Source of the DNA: Brachionus koreanus
Lineage: Eukaryota > Rotifera > Eurotatoria > Ploima > Brachionidae
NCBI GenBank assembly: GCA_016987375.1
Contig: PJRA01000555.1
Coordinates: forward strand, 688,487 to 713,396
Direction: 5' to 3'
Length of the DNA: 24,910 bases
Shown: positions 9,601-19,000 of the stretch, one piece after another
Layout of the letters: each line of letters starts with the position of its first letter
Numbering within the stretch: the stretch's first letter is position 1
Notes under the pieces: model-generated
Told to the model about the DNA's origin: nothing
What the model saw: only the letters and a program-made list of their open reading frames with translations
The model's database searches: none
Made by a program: the position numbers and the translations under genes

Positions 9601-10146
9601 TATTTGAAGCCTTACAAAGGATATTTTTTTAGTGGCGATGCTGCACTGTTCGACGAAGATGGTCACGTGAGAATAACTGGTCGTGTTGATGATGTAATGA
9701 ATGTAAGCGGACACAGAGTGGGCACTGCCGAAATAGAAAGTGTTCTAAACGAGCATGAAGACGTGGCCGAATCGGCCGTGGTCGGCTTTGCTCACGATGT
9801 GACTGGCGAGGCCATATTCGCCTATGTCGTCCCCAAAGAACAAACAAACAGTCAAGATATCATAGCTGAACTTAAATTACTGGTCAGACAAAAAATAGCT
9901 GCACATGCTGTGCCAAGCAAAATACTTGTATTAATTGAAATTAAAAAAAAAAAAAAAATTTTTTTTTTTTCACTAATTTTATTTTGTGTTTAGATAACAA
10001 AACATTTGCCCAAGACTAGATCTGGTAAAATAATGAGAAGAATATTGAGAAAATTTGCCAACAATGAGTTCAATCAACTTGGCGATTTGTCTACTCTATC
10101 TGAACCGAATGTCATTGATGAAATAAAAAATTTACTTATCAAATAA
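6684..10146 (+). CDS. ACSS1: Acetyl-CoA synthetase, ACSS1 (mitochondrial-type) homologue, 5 exons
   Basis: This AMP-forming ligase makes acetyl-CoA from acetate, ATP and CoA. Exons are 6684-7388, 7447-7885, 9229-9434, 9493-9927 and 9994-10146; introns are 58, 1343, 58 and 66 bp, all GT-AG and frame-consistent, giving 645 residues. The adenylation P-loop [10 protein letters not shown] is at about 260-269, WWQTETG at 409-415 (the second Trp is typical of acetate-specific enzymes), and TRSGKIMRR carries the catalytic lysine at about 607, close to its place in bacterial Acs. Stretches such as [41 protein letters not shown] and MAMRPFFGI match vertebrate ACSS1 better than cytosolic ACSS2. The N-terminus is only slightly longer than the mature enzyme and has no basic, arginine-rich presequence, so a transit peptide is either absent or on an unseen upstream exon. 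The second intron hosts element E copy 2. Confidence 0.95.
7992..8938 (+). mobile_element. Element E, copy 2, complete with terminal inverted repeats, inside ACSS1 intron 2
   Basis: The left end (7992-8028) is GAAAAAGTAAAAAGTTAGAC then GAAAACAGCCATCCTCC. The right end (8902-8936) is its near-perfect reverse complement, giving inverted repeats of about 36 bp. The 45 bp block ending TGGCAGAGTTA (near 8059) recurs as a direct copy 405 bp later (near 8464). A TTAAATTAGT-type array lies at about 8570-8608. There is no ORF with an ATG or transposase motif. The target-site duplication is not clear. The element sits in the sense direction of ACSS1 and accounts for most of this intron. Confidence 0.85.
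8713..8900. repeat. Nested palindromic (MITE-like) segment within E copy 2
   Basis: The left arm (about 8713-8778) reads GCAGTACACATACACCCTTT and continues through TTGGCTGAAAACAAAATCA. The right arm (about 8832-8900) is its imperfect reverse complement with TGATTTTATTTTCAGCC and AAGGGTGTACGTGTATGCGC. Arms are about 65 bp at roughly 80% identity, separated by about 55 bp of AT-rich sequence. It sits just inside the right terminal repeat of E, where copy 1 has no equivalent. Confidence 0.7.
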
Positions 10147-10192
10147 TTTTCTTTTTTCTTTCTTTTTCTTTATTAATTCAAATAGATTTAGA

Positions 10193-10198
10193 AATAAA
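10193..10198 (+). promoter_or_regulatory. Candidate polyadenylation signal of ACSS1
   Basis: AATAAA lies 47 bp after the ACSS1 stop codon; a second one follows at 10248-10253. On the opposite strand an AATAAA (10169-10174) could serve the convergent small gene, so the two 3' ends may overlap. Confidence 0.45.
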
Positions 10199-10304
10199 AA
10201 TTTTTTCTTTAATTTTTTATTCTAATTTTTTTGAATGGTTTAAGTTAAATAAATCTATTTTTGTTGTTGTTGTTGTTGTTTAGAAAAAAAGAATAATTAA
10301 AAGC

Positions 10305-10638
10305 CTAGTGCTTTTGACTGTGATCAACTGGGTATCGTTGATGTTCCAAATCATGGGCAAATTTGTGTCCAATACTGTGATGCACAGCACTGTATGGAGT
10401 AAACGAAACATCAGCGCCTATTCATTAGTAAAACTTGAAATTAGAATTCTTTTACTTTTTGTTCTAAAGTACCTTTGAGGATGACGTAGGTCCATCCGGT
10501 TGCTAGAGCCAGACCAGTGGCGCAAAAGGCTCTAAAGTACATTGAGTTGTTGTAGAATTTACGCCATGGGAACATGGCAAAATGTTGGCTCAATGACATT
10601 GGATACATGACTCGTCTACCGTGATCGCCTAGAACCAT
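10305..10638 (-). CDS. Small single-pass membrane protein, 92 residues, 2 exons, function unknown
   Basis: On the minus strand the exons are 10638-10473 and 10417-10305, joined across a 55 bp GT-AG intron in phase 1 (Gly codon GGC). The unspliced frame ends in the intron, whereas the spliced one runs on to a natural end. The product starts MVLGDHGRRVMYPMSLSQHF. It has one hydrophobic helix at about residues 35-54 (FRAFCATGLALATGWTYVIL) and a hydrophilic, histidine-rich tail ending YPVDHSQKH. Size and layout resemble the small accessory subunits of mitochondrial respiratory complexes, but I cannot match it to a named one. It is tail to tail with ACSS1, with 158 bp between stop codons. Codon use is not strongly AT-skewed, as in a conserved gene. 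Confidence 0.75.
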
Positions 10639-11230
10639 TTTTCCGTTTGATCAAATCTCTAAATAAATAAAAACTGATGAATTAAAATAGCGTTTTATAT
10701 TAAAATAAAATTTTTAATTTTAATAAATTAATTTTTTAGATTTAAAATAGCGTATTGATGCTTAGAATATTTTGAATGCAAACAAAGACTAGATGCGTTT
10801 TTTTTAAAGCCAAACTTTAGTTTCATTGCAAAACAAAGTTTTTATTTAGGCTTGATTTTTGAATTTTTTATATAATTAACCAAACAATTTGACAGTATTT
10901 TTGTAATTGAAAGAATTGAGCAATTTTAAATTGTTAAATTTGTAAAATTTGGATTTTCAAAAAATTTTAATTCATAAATTTATTGCAACAGGAATTAGAC
11001 GGTGAAGATATGAACAATAACAAGAAAAGAAATAATGTATTTACCCGAAAATTTTAACAAATAAACAAAAAATATTCTCGTATTGGTTTTAAATACAAAT
11101 AATTTTGATTTCAAAAAATTGATTCAAGAGAGAGATTTGATATTAAAAAATTGAAGATTAGGCTGGAGGTGTAGTTAATTATAATTATTCTGTTTGTCAG
11201 AATTATTTTCAGATTTTTTTTTAAAGAATT
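10639..11230. other. Upstream region of the small minus-strand gene
   Basis: AT-rich sequence with no coding signal. The part next to 10638 should contain the promoter and 5' UTR of the minus-strand gene. No motif was recognised. Confidence 0.5.
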
Positions 11231-11795
11231 TGCTGGGAACCGACTATGGCAGAGTTATGACTGGCGCCTTCCCCTAAGAAGCTCGTGGGACGTTCATCAT
11301 AAACAGCGCCACTCATCCGAGCACTTTAAATTGGCTGCGAACTCGGCAACTATTTACAACTAGCTTGGAACCACAAACCAAGCGACAATCTCATACAGAG
11401 AATGCCTTAACTTTAAGCTTCCAAAGTTACGTCTATCTGCAAAGGGTCAGCCGTAAAACAAGCTCTTGCTCCTTTCGGATTTCATACTGGGTGATGGTCG
11501 AAGCCAGCGGCACCCTCATACTACAAAACTTGGACAAAGATCCGTAGATCTATGTGCCCATCTTACAGCTCTTTCACAAACTACGTAGAAGACCACTGAA
11601 AGTGGCTGCCAGCCCCCTCCTCGTTTTCTCATCAGGGCTTGGGACCTGCAATGGCAGAGTTAGAAAGGCATTTTTCTCTTCTTCTGTGACTAATTTATGT
11701 TGAAAATAAATAAATGAAAATAAATTAAATTAAAGCACATCTATTTATACCTTGTTAAATTAGTTAAATTACTTAAATTAGTTAAATTAGTTAAA
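11231..11795 (+). mobile_element. Element E, copy 3 (young core, truncated left end)
   Basis: From GCTGGGAACCGACTATGG to the TTAAATTAGT-type array this copy differs from copy 2 (8045-8610) at only two or three positions over about 565 bp. It lacks the outer terminal repeat and the first CCTCCTCTTTTCTCAATC block of copy 2. To the right the match stops abruptly after AGTTAAATTAGTTAAAT. Confidence 0.85.
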
Positions 11796-12093
11796 TGAAT
11801 TTTTTTGATTTAATATTATTTTAAATTTTTTTTTTGAATGACCAAATGATTAAAAATATTAAGAAATTTTTTTTTCAAGAATTTTTAAAATTTAATACAA
11901 TAAAATTCAACCATTTGGTTAGAGAAAAACACCTAAAAGCATTAAAAATTTTAGAAAAACATTTTCGAACTTCTGCTTTAACAGGGTTGGTATTTGATCA
12001 ATGAGTAATTTTTTTTCTTAATTTTTTTTTATGTTTTGAATATTTAAGAAATGAAATGAAATTTTTTGAAATTTTACCTCTTTTAATACAATG

Positions 12094-12240
12094 TTTAAAT
12101 TAGTAAAATTGGTTAACATAGTTTAATTTTTAGAATGGTTTTAAAAATATTATTTTTATTTTTTAAGGTGCCAATCGTAATTATGTCATAGCTGGTTCCC
12201 GGCTCGGTTGAGGGAACGATGACGATGGCTATACATTTAA
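12094..12240 (+). mobile_element. Old, diverged right end of an E element
   Basis: 12094-12165 is a diverged version of the array and the following TTTTTAGAATGG segment of copy 2. 12170-12236 (from GGTGCCAATCGTAATTATG to GACGATGGCT) aligns with the reverse complement of the left end of E, including GGCTGGGAACC as GGTTCCCGGCTC, at roughly 70% identity. It implies that the ancestral E had terminal inverted repeats of at least 64 bp more than copy 2 shows. About 300 bp of unrelated AT-rich sequence separates it from copy 3. Confidence 0.65.
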
Positions 12241-12939
12241 TTCATTAATTTGACATCTTGTGTTATCACTAATGAATGATTTTAGTACATCTGTGTATAA
12301 GTGAATTTTTTTTTCCTTCCAATCTGGATATATTAATCATAGCATGTAAAAAAAAATTATTTTAAGAAAGTCTTTATTTTAAATTTATGTATTATTAAAT
12401 TTTTTAAAAAAGTAAATTTTTTTTTTTAGTTTAATTAAATGATTTTTATTTTCATTTTAATGAAGAAAGACCGATTAGGTTTAAACAGCCTGTTGTTTTT
12501 TTCTGAAAGATTTGTTAATCTCAAGCTTTGACTTTCTCTGTACAAAAGTCAAAATAAACAAAGCAGTTTTTACAAGAATCAAAATTAAAATAGTTTGAAA
12601 ATTTACTTTTTTTTTTGTTCAGTCTTTGACAGTTTTTTTTGCATAAAATTTTATCAATCTTCTTAATAAACTCAATTATATTTATTAAAAATTTTTTAAA
12701 AATAATTTTATCTAAAACCTACTAAGTGCATTTTTTGTTTGTCTTTCAGGTAAAAAAAGCTGATTTTTAAAATTAACTCTTTTGTTTTTCTTAATTTGCT
12801 TTGATAAATATTTAATATAATAATATATTGAGAATATTGGAGTTGAAACTTTCCTATTGGCATGAGTTATTAAATTGTCAATCAGTTTTAAGTAAACAAT
12901 CGAACAAGCATTAGAATATGTTGATTTGAACAAAATAAT
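12241..12939. other. Intergenic region upstream of KIF9
   Basis: AT-rich sequence without supportable genes. A small inverted pair, TTTGACTTT/AAAGTCAAA, lies at about 12525-12555. The proximal part likely belongs to the KIF9 promoter. Confidence 0.5.
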
Positions 12940-12953
12940 GTTTCCATGACAAC
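12940..12953 (+). promoter_or_regulatory. X-box motif (RFX binding site) of the KIF9 promoter
   Basis: GTTTCCATGACAAC fits the X-box consensus GTHNYY-AT-RRNAAC at every position. It ends 90 bp before the KIF9 start codon, the distance typical of RFX-controlled ciliary genes. KIF9 is a ciliary and flagellar kinesin, so motif, distance and gene class agree. Binding itself is inferred. Confidence 0.75.
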
Positions 12954-13043
12954 AAAAAGCATTTAGTTTGTTAGTTACTAGCAGTTAGCTTTTGCTCAGA
13001 CGAAATTAACGGATAAAAAAATCTATCTGAATATTGGCAAAAA

Positions 13044-16000
13044 ATGCCCGGACCAAGACAGACCAAAGTTAAGGTCTACTTGCGCAGTAGACCATGCGAA
13101 AACTTTGCAGACGATATGATCGAATTCGGCTCCGATGGAAAAGTAACTTTCACCAAAAAAGCACCAAAATACTAAAAATTCTTTCTTTTTTTTTGTTTCA
13201 AGACTGTAAATATTTATAATAGAAAAAAGGCAAACAGTCAGGCCTATGTCAACAACCAAATAAACGACTGGTCGTTCAAAGTCGACGGCATACTGCACAA
13301 TGTAACACAGGACGCTGTATTTGACAAAGTAGTCAGAGAAATAGCCATGAGCGTTTTGGACGGATACAATGGCACGGTTTTGTGCTATGGTCAAACAGGA
13401 GCTGGCAAAACTTTTTCAATGACCGGTGCAACTGAAAACTACCAACAGCGAGGCATCATTCCCAGAACGATTCAACACATATTTCGAGAAATGCACAACA
13501 ATCAGGATAGAAATTTTACAGTCAGGTATTTTAATATTTGGGCGGGTAAAAAAATTTTTGCGTTTTTTATAACTTTGTTTAATTTATCAAATTTATCAAA
13601 AAAAAAAAAAAAAGCATTAGCTTCAGCTAATCTTCAAAATATAAACCATTATGCTCTCATAAAGTCTTTAGCCATCTGTAATGGGGGTTAACCAATAATA
13701 CTCAGGTATACTTTTAAGTAGTTTATTAAAATAATTGTGAGCTCTGACAATTATGTATGTCTTCTGAAATCTCTATTGTTTTTTATACCCATAAATTCGT
13801 GTTAAAATCATGTGTTGCGGACTAAACCGTAGCTCCTCACTCTAATAGCATGATTTCAATAGTACTTAACTTCGGTTAAGGACTAGTGAAACATGCTTTG
13901 TTATAATATCGTTGTTTTCTTTTTTGTATTATTATTATTGCCATCTACTTCTCTCTTTTTGTTAAATTTAATTGTCTCGAATAAAATGTTTAAAATATGA
14001 AGCCGTAATTTTATTAAAAACCCCCAAACCGTAACAGTAACCAAAATTACATTTAATAAACCTGTGAGACCAAGCACCCACACTTGAGTCTTCAACACAT
14101 GGGTAATAATTAAGACAAGATGTGAAATAGCTGTCTATAACAGCATCTAGAAGCGTCTGCTTCTGAGATACATGACAATCATGTCAATTCTTGTATATCT
14201 TTGTGCATCAGTTGATCATACTGATGTTTAAGTGATACGTAGGATGTATTACACATCTATCAGCAAGTTAAATATCTTGAAGTGAAGCATAAATTCGTTC
14301 TAATTGTTTAGAATAAAGTTCTGCATTTATGGCATTACCGTAAAAAATCTTGTAAAAAACGCAAAATTTTATTACTCAATATTAAAAAAATTAATAAAAA
14401 ATAAAAAGAGAGTGAAAGACTAATTTTATTATTTTATTAATAAACAAGAATTGGTTACATTGAAATTTACAATGAACAATTGTACGATTTGTTGTCTGCT
14501 GAGCCGCTGTCAAATGCGACCGAGTTTAGCTCTGGTCTTTCGATTTACGACGATAGGGGCGATGTTTTTGTCAAAGGACTCACATACCAAATATGTTCGT
14601 CCGAAGAAGAAGCTCTAAATCTCTTGTTTGAAGTAACTTATAAGCTTGTGTATGTTGTCGATTTTTATTTATCAATTGTTTGATTCAAGGGCGAAACAAA
14701 CAGGTCGATTGGAGCTCACATTTTAAACAAAGAAAGCTCCAGATCGCACTGCATTTTTACAATTAGAGTTGAAAGCAAACCGATATCATCGTCCAGTGAT
14801 AAGTACACTTTGTCCAAATTGAATTTAGTTGATTTGGCTGGCTCGGAAAGACTTGCCAAGACCCAGGTAAAACCTATAAACGACTGTTTTTATTTTTTGG
14901 CTTTTGGATTTAAAATTTTTTTTTAAAGTCACAAGGCATAACACAAAAAGAGGCTCAATACATCAACAAGTCGTTGTCTTTTCTTGAACAAGCAGTTATT
15001 GGTTTGTCCGATTCGAGGAAACCTTTTGTTCAATTTAGACAATCTAAATTGACGCATTTGCTAAAAGACTCAATTGGTGGCAATTGTATGACTAGAATGA
15101 TAGCAAATATTTGGCCTGAGGGAAGGCACATGGAAGAAACTGTAAATTTTATTGGAACAAAAAAAGAAATTTTTTTTTCTAAAACTTTATTTTATACAGG
15201 TGTCAACTTTAAGATTTGCCAGTCGAATGATGAATGTGACAGTAGAGCCGGCTATCAACGAAATCATAGATCCTATGGTATGTTACATATTTCTTGCATT
15301 TACATTTAAAGATTTTTTAACGGTTCTTTAAAAAAAACAAATTGAAATCTTTAATTTTTTCGAGCTATTAACGACAGTCGCTTTTATCACAGTCTATAAA
15401 AGCTTTACTCATATTAAAAAATAAATGATTTATAAAACAAAAAATCATTTATTACTATGTTTTTTAAATAACAATACATAAATTTACTTTATTCTTCACT
15501 TCATTTAATTATAACAATCATTCTATTCATATAATTCATAATAATCATATTCAAAAATAACTTCCTAAATAGATAAAATTCCTAAATTATAAATATTTTC
15601 AAAGTATTCTAAGTTTGGTATCCTTATATGTATCCTGAGATACATATATGTATCCGAGAATACATATATGTATTTTTCTACAAAATATTTTTGAAAGAAT
15701 ACATAAAATATGTATTCTCGGATACAAAAATAAAAAATTTGTATTTTTTTGATTCATAAAATACATATTTTGTATTCCGAGATACATTATGTATCCGAGA
15801 ATACATTTTGATGTATCCTCGGATACTTAAAATATGTATCGGAGGATACATGCCAAAAATGAGGTTAATGGGACTCATCTATACCCTAAGTTTTAATTTC
15901 TTATCTTTTGTCCGTAAAATTTTAAATATTACCTGATAAAAAAGAAAAATGAAATTTAAAATTCAGACTCGAATTAATTCTTTTTTGTAGAAATTGTTGT

Positions 16001-19000
16001 TATTTTAAATCAAAGCTGTAACAGGGAAATCAAAGGCAAATACTTAAGTATCCGTTGCCACAGATACTGACCAGTTTAATGCCATAAACTCGAACCCCAG
16101 CCCATGACCCCGAGTTCTGGAAGAAAGTCAGATACTAACTATTAATAACCTGGGCTCTAAAATTTAGAGTAATCTAATAAACAAAAGTTTGTCAAATCAA
16201 ACCAAATTGTTAATACATGTCAAAAGAAGAATGAGGCTCTTATAAATTGGCTTTTCCTTTTTTTTTAATTTTAATGACTCTTTTAGAATCTTGCTATATC
16301 GGATTTATTGAATTTCTTGTAAAGTTTTCTATGAAGGATCAAGAGGAATGCTTTCTTTTGATTTTGGGTTCAGAGTTTCTTTTGTTTGAAAAAGTTATAA
16401 AATAAAAAAAGTTTGAATAATTTATAGAAAATTTTTAAATGATATTTTGTTAGTTGCTTAGTTGTTTTAAATTTTCCAAATAAATAGATAAAATATTGTC
16501 GTTTTTTGCTATTTTTTTTTTCTAAAATTTGTGGTGAAGTTTACAGACGAGCAATTTTTTAAAGAATACTAAGAAATAAAAATTTCGACCCTTATCTGGA
16601 CAAAGTAGTAAAGTTTATTTTTTTCCACATTCACTCCTTGTTGATTTCTACACAAGTCAATCTTTTTTTTTTTTTTGAATTTCAAGGCTAATCAACAGGC
16701 TAGTGCTAGTGCCCTTGTCTAATAATCTGATTAACACTTAATTTATTAAATTGGCTATAAAACATTTAATACCTTTATAAATAAAAAAAAAGATTTTTTT
16801 TTTGACTAATTTAAAAATTAAACATTGAAAAATTTAAATCAAATCTTTTAAATTTTTTAACAAAATCTGTAAAAATTAAATTTATATTATTGTAAAAAGA
16901 AAGCTTGAATGTAGTGAATTTCAACATTGATCTCTTGATCACAAAGCTATTTATCAATCTTGAGTAAAAAAATCCAAACGTTTTTTCACCATTATAAGTT
17001 TTCGCTTTTTTTCTCTCATTCTCATTCATTCTAAGTACATGTGCCGTTGTGCCGCTTTTCTTAATGCATTGATTTAACCATTATCCATTGTCTCTGAGTT
17101 TAGGTAAGCGTCTCAGGAAAATGAAAATATAAATTGTTACTAATGTTTTGTTATTTTTGTTTAATTTATATATATTCTCTCTCTTTTGTTAAATTTAATG
17201 GTCTCGAATAAAATGTTTAAAATATGAAACCGTAATTTTATTAAAAACCTCCAAACCGTAACAGTAACCAAAACTACATTTAATAAACCTGTGAGACCAA
17301 GCACCAACACTTGAGTCTTCAACAGAATGTATTCAGTTTAATGATATCAATTTACTGTTAATCTTTAATATTGTACTGAAACTATTTTATTTTTAACAAA
17401 TGTTTGACTGAAGCAAACTATTATAAAAATTTGAAGTCTAAAAAAAAAAGCTTAAATATTTGTTCAAAATACGAAAAAAAAAATTAATCTAAAAAAAATG
17501 TTTATTAGAAATAAATTTTAAAAATTTTAAAAGAGAATGATGCAAAAATTGGACAATGAAGTTAAAATGCTGCGTCAAGAGTTGGCCATGCATGACACGC
17601 TAACAAACACCAAAAATCATTCATACGAGCCGTTGTCCGAACATCAACTGTTTGAAATTGAGAATCAGTGTCGACGCTTCATCGAGGGAAATTTGGATGA
17701 TATTGAAATTGTGAACGTGAGGCAAATAAGAGCAACTTTTAGCGCTTTTAAGCGAATATGCAAACTAATGGAAAAAGACGTCGAAGCTAAACTGAGAGAA
17801 AAATATACCTTGTTTGACAAAAACGACATAGACCAGATTAATGAGGCCCAGAAGGCCGGATACTCAATGGTAGAAGATTCATCTCTTGTTGGCGAAACTG
17901 ATGGACAAGGCTTCGGTGTTGGCTATGCTAGCAAAGATTTGCGCGTAAACAAAAACGAACTGTTGAAAATAACGAAAAAAAATCGCCTCAAAGCTAGCAA
18001 TAAGAGCTCGTCGCCTGTACCCGATGCCAAAGCATTGACCAAAGCGGCTAGCAAAGACTTTAACGAGTCTATTAAAAAAGACTCTGGATCGTTGACTCAA
18101 ACTTCAAAAGACTTTCAACGTCTATCGTAATCTTTAAACAAAAAGAAAAAAAATAAATTTATTTAAATTAAAATAAAAGAACACCACCGTCCAAAAATGC
18201 TGCTTTTGAAGAATTCAAGGCTGAAAGAGGAAATGAAATAAACCGTATCTGGAACGAGAACAAAGGTATGAGTGAATTTGTTACAAAATTAGTCTCATAA
18301 TTACATATTTGTTGTTGTTGTTGTTGTTTTTAGATATTTTGACTAGCAAGAGACGTCAATATAGTGACTTGGCTCATAAAATAAATGAGACCAAATCGCT
18401 TATTGATCATACTAGAGCTGAAGTTGAGCGCAAACGAAATGAAAGATATCAACTAGGAGAGTTTGTGAATGAAATTGGAGAGACAGTAATTGACGAGGAG
18501 GAGTTTGCGCTAATAAAAAATCTGCAAGATCTTAAGTCCAGATACAGAGACGACTTTGACAGATGGAGAGAGCTCAAGGCCGAAATTGTTTATTGTCAAA
18601 ATTTGGTCGAACAGTGCCGACAACGACTAATTCAAGGTAATTTGATTTGATCAGAATTGATTTATTAATTGTTGACTTTTATTATAAAACACAACATCTG
18701 CTATTTTTTTTGTTTGTTTATGAGCAGATGTTGGCGTTCGGAGAGCTAATTGAACACCGCATTAAATGCCAATTTATTTTCTAACTTTTACTCATAAAAT
18801 TTTTGGTATTATCAAAAACAACAATGATATGTCAAGTAGCAGATATTTCAAACTCGACACGGACATTATCTCGAAGTCCATAACTAAACTTTATTAATTC
18901 AAGTCAAAAAATTCCAAGTAAAAGTTGACTTGACTTAATAAAGTTTAGTTATGGACTTCGAGATAATGATCCCTTTTAGCTCATCATTGTTTGCGTTTGA

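Noticed and set aside
10261..10283. (GTT)n microsatellite ending in TTTAG as a splice acceptor
   Set aside because: The similar tract at 18310-18333 does precede a KIF9 exon, but here no coding sequence follows on the plus strand.
12712..12933. Minus-strand open frame upstream of KIF9
   Set aside because: Low-complexity, lysine- and asparagine-rich AT artefact that would overlap the promoter area.
15620..15853. CRISPR array
   Set aside because: The repeats are palindromic, irregularly spaced, variable, and in an intron of an animal gene.
16811..17029. Minus-strand open frame in KIF9 intron 6
   Set aside because: Consists of F, K, N and I from AT-rich DNA; no motif.
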